Made by a program: the position numbers and the translations under genes. Source: an uncultured Dorea sp. (lineage in GTDB: Bacteria > Bacillota > Clostridia > Lachnospirales > Lachnospiraceae). Taken from it: a DNA stretch of 64,000 nucleotides. The stretch lies in NCBI GenBank assembly GCA_948602995.1, contig CAPEBR010000003.1, forward strand, positions 127,494-191,493, read 5' to 3'. The notes beneath the pieces are model-generated. The model worked only from the letters and a program-made list of their open reading frames with translations. It did no database searches and was not told where the DNA came from. This document shows positions 24,676-33,254 of this stretch, in pieces (position 1 is the stretch's first letter; every line of letters begins with the position of its first letter).

Positions 24676-25332
24676 ATGAAAGAAGTAAGACACGACACAA
24701 GATGGATGGTCAGTGTTGCACTTATGGCAGCGATTGTCATCGTACTGGCGAATACACCGCTTGGTATGATCCAGCTCCCGATTATTAAGGCGACAACTGT
24801 ACACATTCCGGTAATCATCGGGGCGATTCTGTTAGGTCCTTCGGCGGGAGCGATTCTTGGAGCGGTATTTGGCATCTGTTCTCTGATCAGCAATACCATG
24901 GCGCCGACCCTTTTGTCCTTCGCATTTTCACCATTTATGAGTACGACAGGACTTACGGGGGCAGTGAAGGCAGTCTGGGTATCCGTTGGCTGCAGGATGC
25001 TGATTGGAATAGCAGCCGGATGGCTCTGGATTCTGCTTAGCAAATGCAGAGTGAATCATCTGCTTGCCCTTCCTGTTGCAGGCTTTGCAGGCTCCATGGT
25101 GAATACGATTGCAGTGATGGGAAGCATTTATGTATTGTTCGCGCAACAGTATGCAGATGCCAGAGACGTAGGAGTATCGGCAGTCTGGGGTCTCATTATG
25201 GGAACCGTGACAGCTTCGGGAATTCCAGAAGCGCTGGCAGCGGCAATTCTGGTACTGGCTCTTGGAAAGGTGCTGATCCAGGTGTTCAAGAGAATGGATA
25301 TGCCGGTGATGCAGGCACAGGCGTCAAAATAG
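24676..25332 (+). CDS. ECF transporter S component, possibly for pantothenate
   Basis: A 218-aa integral membrane protein with about six spans and the usual S-component features: an N-terminal segment leading into TPLGMIQLPIIKATTVHIPV (residues about 27-46) and ILLGPSAGAILGAVFGICSL, then a small-residue-rich helix bundle. Such substrate-binding subunits work with the shared EcfA1/A2 and EcfT module, which is not in the window. The divergent neighbour coaBC uses phosphopantothenate, and PanT-type S components are known, so pantothenate is a reasonable guess. This is an inference from context only. A terminator follows directly. Confidence 0.75.
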   Translation: MKEVRHDTRWMVSVALMAAIVIVLANTPLGMIQLPIIKATTVHIPVIIGAILLGPSAGAILGAVFGICSLISNTMAPTLLSFAFSPFMSTTGLTGAVKAVWVSVGCRMLIGIAAGWLWILLSKCRVNHLLALPVAGFAGSMVNTIAVMGSIYVLFAQQYADARDVGVSAVWGLIMGTVTASGIPEALAAAILVLALGKVLIQVFKRMDMPVMQAQASK

Positions 25333-25348
25333 AATAGAGAAATGATAA

Positions 25349-25389
25349 AAGGTATAATCCCTGGAAATTTATTACAGGTATTATACCTT
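25349..25389 (+). terminator. Terminator of the ECF transporter gene
   Basis: A 15-bp stem AAGGTATAATCCCTG/CAGGTATTATACCTT with one mismatch, 11-nt loop, followed by T-rich sequence. Confidence 0.7.
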
Positions 25390-25478
25390 ATTTGTTACTT
25401 TTTGCGGTTATGCAATTGTTGCGCAGTAATAAAAGCTAAGGGATGATGCCCTCTGTCCCGGGAATGCGCATTTGTGAC

Positions 25479-25571
25479 CCGTGAACATTAACTCCTGTTC
25501 CGTGAATATTATTTCTTATATGCGAAAATGTAATTGTAAAATTACTGTGAACTTGCTATAATATTCACAGT
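25479..25571 (+). promoter_or_regulatory. Promoter with repeated GTGAA sites, secreted-protein gene
   Basis: TTGTAA at 25534-25539 and TATAAT at 25557-25562, spacer 17 bp. An exact inverted repeat ACTGTGAA (25544-25551) / TTCACAGT (25564-25571) brackets the -10 box. Upstream, CCGTGAACATTA (25479-25490) and CCGTGAATATTA (25500-25511) are direct repeats 21 bp apart, on the same helix face. The arrangement suggests a regulator binding TGTGAA-type half sites both upstream and over the promoter. Confidence 0.5.
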
Positions 25572-25610
25572 GGCAACCACAATAAATGATTTATAAAGGA
25601 GAGCAGAATT

Positions 25611-27050
25611 ATGAGAAAAAGAATGAGCAGAATCTTATCAATTCTGATGGCTTCTGTGCTTGTTGTATCAGCAGGTAGTGTTGTACGGGCTGAAGAATTT
25701 AATGAGCCGGAAGCGCAGGAAACATTGCAGGCAGCTGAGGCGGAATCAGTGGAAGCAGAACCAGCTGAGGCGGAACCAGTGGAAGCAGAACCAGCGGCAG
25801 ATGCAGAAGTGACAGAAGAAGGAACACAGGAAGAGGACACCGGGGAAGAGACAGATGCGGATCTGCAGGAGAATGCAGAAGAGGTACTGGCACAAAAAGA
25901 AGAGAGTAAGTTAGAGTCAGCTTCAGAAGCAGAAGAAGTATTGGATACAGAAGGCGTCCGTGAACTTTTGGCAGGAGGAGCGGCAGTAGTAAAGCAGAAT
26001 GATATTGTAGTAAATCATGTAAGCACATATAAACAGCTTGAGTATTTTGATAAAAATCCGGAGCAGATGGTGATATGTTCAATTATTCGCGATCTTAGTG
26101 ACAGCTTTGTTTCTTTTTGCAAGAGTGTAAGTCTGCCAAAAGGAACAATTGAGCTGGCGGTTTCGAATATTCAGCAAAGCGGATGTAGTGTTGAGTTTGG
26201 CGTTTATAGTGATGCGCAGATGAACAATCGCATAAGTTCTTATGGTTATGTCACGCAGGGAGATACTAGAAGCATTATTTGTAACATTCCAAAAGACGGC
26301 TCTTATTACATAGGAGTAAAACCGTCTACATCTATTCCTGAGAGACAGTATTATGCAGTTGCACTGATTGCCTGCTCTTACAGCGGACAGGATCGTGCAA
26401 TTAAGAACAAGGAAAGACTTGTGATCGGCCAGAAAGACGGGGGCACAGTAAATTACGTCAAGTATAAAGCAACACAGACCGGATATTTGAAAACCAGTAC
26501 TGATACAAGTTCAAAGATGGTAAAGATTACACTGTGTGATAAGTCTAAAAAGGCCTTATCAGGAGAAACTCTTGCCAGTGAGGAACCGACGTATGGCGTA
26601 AAGAAGGGAAAAACCTACTGGATTAAGCTGAAGAACCCATGGTCCACGTCTGCAGGTTATTATACATTTACACTCAACAATGGAAAAGTAAAAGAAAGCA
26701 AGGCTGGAAAATCACAGAAAAAGGCTGTAACAATCAAGAAAAATAAAAATATAAAAGGATGGATTGAGGCAGGTAAAAAAGAAGGCAAACAGGCAGACTG
26801 GTATAAATTTAACCTGACTGGCAAAAAGTCAGTGAAAATTTATATGAAAGGCGGTACCAATGATAAGATTAATGTTACCGTATATGAGAAAATAGGAAGC
26901 AGAACTAGAAAGATAGGTACAAGAACAGTAAACAATAACTTTAACAACATAATACCATCAAGAGGAAAATGGTCAAAAGGGACCTACTGGATTAAGATCT
27001 CAAGAGGTACAGCCAAATCATCAGGATACTACACTCTGAAGTGGAAATAA
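25611..27050 (+). CDS. Secreted protein with acidic repeat region and PPC-like beta domains
   Basis: A 479-aa exported protein: signal peptide (about 1-27, ending VVRA-EE), then a very acidic Glu/Ala-rich stretch (about 28-105) built of short repeats such as VEAEPAEAEP, then beta-rich domains (about 125-260, 265-360 and 375-479) resembling bacterial pre-peptidase C-terminal (PPC) domains with the pattern KGTYWIKISRGTAKSSGYY near the end. No LPXTG or other cell wall anchor is visible, and no enzyme domain. The C-terminal half is strongly basic, unlike the acidic N-terminus. It may bind cell-surface or extracellular material; function unknown. ATG 25611 follows AAGGAGAGC. A GGGGACGGGG palindrome lies 12 nt after the stop. 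Confidence 0.75.
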   Translation: MRKRMSRILSILMASVLVVSAGSVVRAEEFNEPEAQETLQAAEAESVEAEPAEAEPVEAEPAADAEVTEEGTQEEDTGEETDADLQENAEEVLAQKEESKLESASEAEEVLDTEGVRELLAGGAAVVKQNDIVVNHVSTYKQLEYFDKNPEQMVICSIIRDLSDSFVSFCKSVSLPKGTIELAVSNIQQSGCSVEFGVYSDAQMNNRISSYGYVTQGDTRSIICNIPKDGSYYIGVKPSTSIPERQYYAVALIACSYSGQDRAIKNKERLVIGQKDGGTVNYVKYKATQTGYLKTSTDTSSKMVKITLCDKSKKALSGETLASEEPTYGVKKGKTYWIKLKNPWSTSAGYYTFTLNNGKVKESKAGKSQKKAVTIKKNKNIKGWIEAGKKEGKQADWYKFNLTGKKSVKIYMKGGTNDKINVTVYEKIGSRTRKIGTRTVNNNFNNIIPSRGKWSKGTYWIKISRGTAKSSGYYTLKWK

Positions 27051-27062
27051 GAATTATTTAAA

Positions 27063-27100
27063 TTGGGGACGGGGCATTTTTAAAAATGCCCCGTCCCCAA
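27063..27100. repeat. Family A palindrome, copy A1
   Basis: A 38-bp perfect palindrome, TTGGGGACGGGG - CATTTTTAAAAATG - CCCCGTCCCCAA. It lies between the secreted-protein stop and the PucR start and may terminate transcription of the former. Confidence 0.95.
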
Positions 27101-27123
27101 TGCAGATTGGAGGATGGAATTTA

Positions 27124-28728
27124 ATGAGTGTAACAGCAGGTGATCTGCTAAAGCTTCCGTCTCTTCGCTGTGCCGAGGTGCTGGGCGGCAGGAAGGGCCT
27201 TGCAAAGATCGTTTCCTCTATATCCGTACTGGAGTCCACGAATCCGGATATACTGGTGGACGGATTGTTTCCCCAGGGGGAATTTTCTGGCAGTGAGATT
27301 GTTATTACTGGTTTTATGAATATTCTGGATGATGTGGAGTGTCAGTGCGCCAATATCCGCAGGATGGCAGAGGGCGGAGAGGTTGGTCTGATCCTTTTTT
27401 ATGTGGGTGTCTATCTTCCTGATGTGGATCAAAGACTGATTGATCTGGCGGATGAACTGGACTTTGTGCTGATCTGTATGCCGAAGGGGGAGAGGAATCT
27501 GCGTTACAGTGAGGTGATCTGTGATGTGATGGATTGTATTTCCAGGGATCGTGCCGGAAATGAATCTATTGTGTCAGAGATTCTGGAGAGGGTGTCTGTG
27601 CTGCCGCCACAGCTTCGCTCTGTGAATACGGTGCTGCAGATGGTGAGTGACCGGATGAAGCTTTCCCTTGTTCTGTGTGATTCTTCCATGAGGATTCTGA
27701 ATCTTGTGGCATGGCCGAGAAGCCTGGAGAATGTGCTGAAAAATGGAATGCAGGAATGCAGGACATTTCCCGGGGATCAGGAGTTCCAGAGGTGTCCGTT
27801 TCTTGATGACGGTTATATGGGGCGGGTTACGCTGCATCCCGGACACTGCGAGACAGTGGAACTCTTTTTGATTTACCAGGACGTACCAGGGGGGTATTTT
27901 CCGCGCAGGGTTGTGGAACAGATTACGGATGTTGTGTGTCTCGGGGTAAATATATGGGGGCAGCAGCATAGTGAGGTTGCGGTTCATGAACTGGTACATG
28001 CGATTATACAGGATGAGCCGATGAAAATGCGCAGGCTTGCGGAGATCTTCCGGATTGATGTGGAGGCAATTCATGAAATGTGGATTGTATGTGGGGAAAG
28101 GGAGAGCACAGAGCAGTATCTGAAAAAGGAAATGGGTTCTCTTCGTGCTTTTGCAGAGAGCTGTGCGGATACGGTGGTGGCAGATGTTTATGAGGGGAAG
28201 CTGCTGCTGTTCTTAAGCAACCCATATTCGCAGAAGGAGGCAGAGGAGCAGATTGCCGGGATTCTGGGACAGGTCAGTATGGCGGGGGAAGCCATAACTC
28301 TGACGCGATGTAATGGGCTTGGCAGTACGGGTGATGTAAGAAGGGCATATCTGTGCCACCGGGACTATCTTGCAGAAAGCGGAAGGGTATTTCCGGGGAA
28401 GCGTTATTTTCAGATTGGAGAGATTCAGTTTGTGAAGGAATGCCGTGAACTGGCTGAGAGAGGAGAAGAGGAGGTTCAGCGGGCCCTTGGAGTGCTGGAC
28501 TGCATCAAGGCAGACCGGGAAGCCGTTAGCCTTGTTGATACATTGAGCCTCTATCTGCTGGAGGGAGATTCAAGTGTTACGAAAACGGCGGAGCGGATGT
28601 ATCTACATAGAAATACAATCAAGTACAGAATACACAGACTTACGGAGCTTCTTGGATACCGCCCGGACAAGATGCCGGAGGGGATCGCGCTGTACCGTGC
28701 GGTTGTTGTCAGAAGGCTCTTGTGTTAG
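27124..28728 (+). CDS. PucR-family transcriptional regulator
   Basis: A 534-aa regulator from ATG 27124 (GGAGG at 27109-27113); the frame extends upstream into the palindrome. Domains: N-terminal PucR/purine catabolism domain (about 1-125, starting SVTAGDLLKLPSL), a central GGDEF-like/CdaR spacer, and a C-terminal PucR-type HTH near 470-530 with the hallmark SVTKTAERMYLHRNTIKYRI. Members often activate purine, allantoin or amino-acid-derivative catabolic genes beside them. Here the next genes encode DUF917 and a hydantoinase/oxoprolinase-type protein, the likely targets, although a strong terminator separates them. Confidence 0.85.
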   Translation: MSVTAGDLLKLPSLRCAEVLGGRKGLAKIVSSISVLESTNPDILVDGLFPQGEFSGSEIVITGFMNILDDVECQCANIRRMAEGGEVGLILFYVGVYLPDVDQRLIDLADELDFVLICMPKGERNLRYSEVICDVMDCISRDRAGNESIVSEILERVSVLPPQLRSVNTVLQMVSDRMKLSLVLCDSSMRILNLVAWPRSLENVLKNGMQECRTFPGDQEFQRCPFLDDGYMGRVTLHPGHCETVELFLIYQDVPGGYFPRRVVEQITDVVCLGVNIWGQQHSEVAVHELVHAIIQDEPMKMRRLAEIFRIDVEAIHEMWIVCGERESTEQYLKKEMGSLRAFAESCADTVVADVYEGKLLLFLSNPYSQKEAEEQIAGILGQVSMAGEAITLTRCNGLGSTGDVRRAYLCHRDYLAESGRVFPGKRYFQIGEIQFVKECRELAERGEEEVQRALGVLDCIKADREAVSLVDTLSLYLLEGDSSVTKTAERMYLHRNTIKYRIHRLTELLGYRPDKMPEGIALYRAVVVRRLLC

Positions 28729-28813
28729 TGCAGGCTTTGAGTTTGGGAACAGTTTATTCTGCGGCTGTTCCTTAGAAGAACGATCGCGGAATCTGTGGTA
28801 TCTGTTACATCTG

Positions 28814-28859
28814 AAGCAGGAAAGCATTGTCCATTTGGACAATGCTTTCCTGCTTTTTT
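28814..28859 (+). terminator. Strong terminator after the PucR gene
   Basis: A perfect 19-bp stem AAGCAGGAAAGCATTGTCC / GGACAATGCTTTCCTGCTT with an ATTT loop and a T run. The rest of the gap 28729-29111 holds no supported gene; an overlapping frame from 28574 runs through the PucR end and this hairpin and is rejected. Confidence 0.95.
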
Positions 28860-29111
28860 CTGCCTGTGAAACGATGCCTGTCTGTTCTTTGGGGGCGTAT
28901 ACTAAGAAATATAGTGTGTGTCAGATAAATCTGCCGCACGGTATAACAGGATGCGCACAGACGCATAAGGAAACATCCCGCTTTGCGGCTGGCGCGGTAC
29001 TCATGACAGATTTCAGCGGCCGTGAGTATAATTGTAATCCGGTTCTTGGGTAAAGGAAGATTTTGGATAGACCGGATGAAGGGAGTCAGATGAGGAAAGG
29101 AGAAACATAAG

Positions 29112-30212
29112 GTGAGAAAATTAGGAGTTCAGGAAATTGAGGACATTGCTCTCGGAGCTGCGCTTCTGGGAGCAGGCGGAGGAGGAGACCCGTATGTGGG
29201 GAAGCTGGTAGCGCTGGGGGCGGTAAAGGAGTGCAAAGAGGTTACACTTTTAAGCCCTGATGAGGTTCCAGACGATGCGCTGGTTGTCCCGGTTGCAATG
29301 ATGGGTGCGCCGACCGTTCTTGCGGAAAAGGGAATTGGTGGAAAGGAGTACCAGACACTTTTCAAGATGGTTTCCCAGTTTTTTGGAAAGGAAATCTATG
29401 CATTCATGCCCATAGAGGCAGGAGGCGTGAATTCCATGCTTCCGATTGCGGCCAGTGCAAGGCTGGGACTTCCTCTTGTGGACGCAGACGGCATGGGGAG
29501 GGCATTTCCAGAGCTTCAGATGGTGACATTTACCATGGGAGGTATGAGCGCATCCCCTATGGCGCTGACAGACGAGAAAGGAAACAGTGTCATTTTTGAG
29601 ACCATCACAAATAAATGGACAGAGGAACTGGCAAGGGCAGTTACCATGAGCTGCGGCGGTGCGGTGTCAGTGTCCCTTTATCCTATGACAGGAGCGCAGC
29701 TTAAAAAATACGCGGTCCGCGACATTGTGACAAGGAGCCAGAGGCTGGGAGAGGCAATACGGACCGTGAAAGCCAGTACGGACAAGTCCCCGGAGGAGCA
29801 GTTTCTCGAAGCAGCAGAAGGGTACAGGCTTTTCAAGGGCAAGATCGCTGATGTATTGAGAGAGACGAGGGACGGATTCAATTTTGGAAAGGTGCTGCTG
29901 GAGGGAATCGGTGAGTGCAGAGGGAAGAATGCCTGTGTGGAATTTCAGAATGAGAATCTGGCTGCCTATGTGGAGGGTGAGATTGTAGCGACAACCCCGG
30001 ACTTAATCTGCCTTGTGGATACAGAGACATTTGTGCCGGTTACGACAGATGCATTAAAATATGGAAAGCGGGTACTGGCAGTGGGGCTGAAATGTTTTGA
30101 AAAATGGCGCTCAAAAGAGGGACTTGAGCTTGTGGGACCGAGGTATTTCGGCTGTGATACTGACTATATCCCTTTGGAAGAGCGGTGTAAAGGAGGGATT
30201 TATCATGTATAA
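29112..30212 (+). CDS. DUF917 family protein (hydantoinase-associated)
   Basis: A 366-aa cytosolic protein matching DUF917, a family in which one branch is described as S-methyl thiohydantoin desulfurase. It begins at GTG 29112 after AGGAGA. Typical pieces: the N-terminal IEDIALGAALLGAGGGGDPYVG loop (described by position about 6-27), PVAMMGAPTV near 57-66, AFMPIEAGGVNSMLPI near 96-111, and DADGMGRAFPELQM near 124-137. DUF917 proteins are generally found beside HyuA-type ATPases, as here, where the next gene starts 8 bp before its stop. The substrate is unknown; ring-opening of a hydantoin- or thiohydantoin-like compound is the working guess. Confidence 0.8.
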   Translation: MRKLGVQEIEDIALGAALLGAGGGGDPYVGKLVALGAVKECKEVTLLSPDEVPDDALVVPVAMMGAPTVLAEKGIGGKEYQTLFKMVSQFFGKEIYAFMPIEAGGVNSMLPIAASARLGLPLVDADGMGRAFPELQMVTFTMGGMSASPMALTDEKGNSVIFETITNKWTEELARAVTMSCGGAVSVSLYPMTGAQLKKYAVRDIVTRSQRLGEAIRTVKASTDKSPEEQFLEAAEGYRLFKGKIADVLRETRDGFNFGKVLLEGIGECRGKNACVEFQNENLAAYVEGEIVATTPDLICLVDTETFVPVTTDALKYGKRVLAVGLKCFEKWRSKEGLELVGPRYFGCDTDYIPLEERCKGGIYHV

Positions 30213-31770
30213 GCTGGGAATTGACGTTGGAGGAACGAACACAGACGCGGTGCTGATTGATGAGAACCTTCATGTAGCAGCGGACATCAAATATCCGACC
30301 TCAGGAGATATTTACGATGGAATTCTGGGAGCGCTGAGGGAGGTTCTGGCAGTATCTGGAATAAATCGAGAGGAAATTGGGCAGGCCATGCTTGGCACCA
30401 CCCAGTGCACCAATGCAATTGTAGAGCGTAAACATCTTGCGCCCATCGGGATTCTGCGTATTGGCGCGCCGGCAACCCTGGGGATTCCTCCTATGGTGGA
30501 CTGGGAGGAAGAGGTCAGCAGCATAGCCGCAGGCACAGTCATAGTAGGAGGTGGTTTTGAATACGACGGGAAGGAGCTTGCACCCTTTGACCGGGAGGCT
30601 GCCGCACAGTTCTTTAGGGAAATGAAAGAAAAGGGCGTGAAATCCATTGCTATTTCCTGTGTATTTTCCACAGTGCGCAGCGAGCACGAGCTGGAGGCGG
30701 CAGCGCTGTGCCGTGAGATCATGGGCGAGGATGTCCATGTATCCATTTCCAGTGAGATCGGTTCCATGGGACTCATTGAAAGAGAAAATGCCACCATTTT
30801 AAATGCCGCCCTCTGGAAGGTGGCGCAGCAGTTTACGGAAGGGTTTGCAAGAAGCCTTGCTAAGGAAGGGGTTGTTAATGCAGACATTTATCTGTCACAG
30901 AATGACGGTACTCTCATGACTATGGAACATGCGAGAAAATATCCCATTCTCACTGTTGCCTGCGGACCGACCAATTCCATCCGTGGGGCGAGCTATTTAA
31001 GCGGATTAAAGGATGCCATCGTGGTGGATGTAGGAGGAACCACCACAGATTTCGGTGTGATACAGAACGGTTTTCCGCGGGAATCCAGTGTGGCAGTGAC
31101 CATTGGCGGCGTGCGTACCAATTTCCGCATGCCAGATATTATATCCATAGGCCTCGGAGGGGGTTCCATAGTAAGAGAGCATGAAGATGGCGGGATTACC
31201 GTAGGACCGGACAGCGTAGGCTATGAGATCACAGAAAAAGCAATGGTATTCGGCGGCCCGGTCATGACTGCAACAGACATAGCGGTGAGGTTAAAGCTGG
31301 CAAAGCTCGGGGATGCTTCAAGAGTGGAGCAGATTCCCCTCCTATTTGCAAAAAAAGCAATGAAGGTGATACATGAGAAGATCGAAGAAGGAATTGATAC
31401 CATGAAGGTTACAGGCGCGGACTGCCAGGTGGTTCTGGTAGGCGGCGGTTCCATTATCCTCCCCGAAAAGATCAAGGGAGCATCCGCGGTGAAAAAGCCG
31501 GAACATTTCGGATGCGCAAATGCAATCGGCTCCGCCATCTCCAAAGTAAGCGGAACACTGGAAAAGCTGATGAATTATGACGAGATACCAAGAGACGAAG
31601 CGCTCGCCCGGGCAAAGGAAGAAGCAAAGGAACTGGCAGCGGCAGCAGGCGCAGTACCAGGGACGATCGAAATCATCGAGGTCGAAGATGTGCCCCTGGC
31701 ATACTATCCGGGGAATACAAACCGCGTAAAGATAAAAGCCGCAGGCGAGTTGGGGACGGGGCATTTTTAA
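30205..31770 (+). CDS. Hydantoinase/oxoprolinase (HyuA-type) family protein
   Basis: A 521-aa ATP-using protein of the hydantoinase A/oxoprolinase family. ATG 30205 follows AAAGGAGGGA; a longer frame from 30097 lies inside DUF917. Visible are the N-terminal GIDVGGTNTDAVLID (residues 5-19) and the central VVDVGGTTTDFGVI (about 273-286), the two phosphate-binding loops of the ASKHA fold, and GLGGGSIVREHEDGG between. The C-terminal HyuB-like subunit is absent, as in other DUF917-linked members. Its last seven residues, ELGTGHF, are encoded by a family A palindrome that also supplies the end of the convergent gene, so the native C-terminus has probably been replaced. Confidence 0.85.
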   Translation: MYKLGIDVGGTNTDAVLIDENLHVAADIKYPTSGDIYDGILGALREVLAVSGINREEIGQAMLGTTQCTNAIVERKHLAPIGILRIGAPATLGIPPMVDWEEEVSSIAAGTVIVGGGFEYDGKELAPFDREAAAQFFREMKEKGVKSIAISCVFSTVRSEHELEAAALCREIMGEDVHVSISSEIGSMGLIERENATILNAALWKVAQQFTEGFARSLAKEGVVNADIYLSQNDGTLMTMEHARKYPILTVACGPTNSIRGASYLSGLKDAIVVDVGGTTTDFGVIQNGFPRESSVAVTIGGVRTNFRMPDIISIGLGGGSIVREHEDGGITVGPDSVGYEITEKAMVFGGPVMTATDIAVRLKLAKLGDASRVEQIPLLFAKKAMKVIHEKIEEGIDTMKVTGADCQVVLVGGGSIILPEKIKGASAVKKPEHFGCANAIGSAISKVSGTLEKLMNYDEIPRDEALARAKEEAKELAAAAGAVPGTIEIIEVEDVPLAYYPGNTNRVKIKAAGELGTGHF

Positions 31771-31790
31771 AAATGCCCCGTCCCCAACTC
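31747..31790. repeat. Family A palindrome, copy A2, shared 3' end of two convergent genes
   Basis: The palindrome here extends to 44 bp (GAGTTGGGGACGGGG arm and its complement). Read forwards and backwards it encodes the same peptide ELGTGHF and then TAA, which forms the C-termini of both the hydantoinase-type protein and the anti-sigma-like protein. The two stop codons overlap in the central TTTTTAAAAA. Confidence 0.95.
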
Positions 31791-33254
31791 AACGAGTCCG
31801 ATTTCCAGCCCCTGGTCTGTAAATAAACTGTCTCCATTCATGCTCAGGTACATCTTGTCCAGCTCGTCTTCATTGACTAGCCATGCAAGGCGTACAGTTA
31901 CGCTTTCCCCGGGTTTGATTTCTTTAATATAATTTTTTGGATTCTTGTCGCCTGGGATATCGTTATAGGGCATGTCGGATATGCCAGGGGTACTTATGCC
32001 AATGTGCTCATTTTCAACATAATCGCAGGTTTCATCTGTGCGGTCAAAGATTTTGTAGACAGCGCCTTCTTTGATGATCGGAACGGCGTTAACGAAGTAG
32101 TGTACGTTGTGAAGGGTCGTGCTGCCGGTGTTGGTATATTCCGCCTCGGCATACAGAAGTTTTACGGGCTGCTTTTCCGTACGTACAACTTCGGTCATGG
32201 TGTCTGTTCCGTTTCCGTTTTTTATAAAGTTCAGGGTATCAGATGTGAGTTTGCCGTCCGGTCCTGTCAAGTCTTTCCAGCTTTCATAAGTTTCGTCCAT
32301 AATGGCGTCTCTGTTGGTGATAAGCGAGAGGTCATCTTCCACCTGCACTTTGGTTATAGATGCTTCCAGGCCGCTGCCTTCAGGCGCTTCGCCAAGGAGG
32401 CTGGTAAGGTCGAACTTGTCGCCTGCCTGATGAACATTTGCCATCTGAGTCTCGTCTGCTTCATCGTAGTAATAATCATCTGCGGCAAGATCATCGTTTC
32501 CTTTTTCATCTGCTTCTTTGCTGAGAGTGTTTATAATGTCGCTCCAGTGAGTTAGATTTTTTGATGCAACCATCTTTCCAGTGGGGGTCAGATCAGTATT
32601 TTCAGCTATTTTTATGAGCTCCTCTTTTTCACCGTGTCCCCAGGAGCCAATCATGAGTATCCGGTTTAGTTCTTCATATAGTACGTACAGTTTTCCGTTT
32701 CCCCAGTCTTTGTCGGCAGAGTATCTGACGCGGATATAGACAGCATCGCGCCCGTCTACAGTAAGGGGCTGTGCATCACTAACAAATGACATGGACAAGG
32801 GATCAGCTTCATCTGCCAGTACAGGCTCGCTTATCCAATAGCCGGCGTCATGGCTCTGGTTTACGTAGTATTCTTTTTCCGAACTGTAGGTAAAGCCTTC
32901 CGGAATATAATTGACTTTCATCTTCACCTCTTCGACCTCTTTTGGCAGCTTCTTTTCAGTGGAAATCTGAAGGGTTCTCTGATATTCCCTTTTTTTATTT
33001 AAATGTATCTGATAGATCCGTTCAGCGGCAAATACGGTTCCGCTGATACATAGAATTGCAGCTGCCGCAATAGCGGCAATCCGCCGGAAGGTGAGGGGCT
33101 TTTTCTTTCTATGGGTTACGGTGGCATCAGAGTTATTTTGTTGTTTTAGAAATGTTAATGTTTCTTCTGTCCGCTTTTTCACTATATCTGATGCCGTCGT
33201 ATTTTTATAAATATCACGTATTTTCTGTTCGTTGCCGTGGTTCTCTGTTTTCAT
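31767..33254 (-). CDS. Membrane-anchored anti-sigma factor-like protein
   Basis: A 495-aa protein: a cytoplasmic N-terminus of about 55 residues (helical, TASDIVKKRTEETLTFL), one membrane span at about 57-77, and a large extracellular domain related to the DUF4367/DUF4179 style of sigma-regulating proteins (IPEGFTYSSEKEYYV, then a second beta-rich module with acidic DDYYYDEADE). It lies downstream of an ECF sigma gene with a 4-bp overlap, the usual sigma/anti-sigma arrangement. It would hold the sigma factor at the membrane until a surface signal arrives. The last residues ELGTGHF come from palindrome A2, so the original end is altered. Confidence 0.75.
   Translation of the reverse strand: MKTENHGNEQKIRDIYKNTTASDIVKKRTEETLTFLKQQNNSDATVTHRKKKPLTFRRIAAIAAAAILCISGTVFAAERIYQIHLNKKREYQRTLQISTEKKLPKEVEEVKMKVNYIPEGFTYSSEKEYYVNQSHDAGYWISEPVLADEADPLSMSFVSDAQPLTVDGRDAVYIRVRYSADKDWGNGKLYVLYEELNRILMIGSWGHGEKEELIKIAENTDLTPTGKMVASKNLTHWSDIINTLSKEADEKGNDDLAADDYYYDEADETQMANVHQAGDKFDLTSLLGEAPEGSGLEASITKVQVEDDLSLITNRDAIMDETYESWKDLTGPDGKLTSDTLNFIKNGNGTDTMTEVVRTEKQPVKLLYAEAEYTNTGSTTLHNVHYFVNAVPIIKEGAVYKIFDRTDETCDYVENEHIGISTPGISDMPYNDIPGDKNPKNYIKEIKPGESVTVRLAWLVNEDELDKMYLSMNGDSLFTDQGLEIGLVELGTGHF

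Noticed and set aside
28574..29053. 159-aa open frame on the plus strand after pucR
   Set aside because: Its first half overlaps the PucR HTH region in another frame and it runs through a perfect 19-bp terminator hairpin; no ribosome site and no family resemblance.
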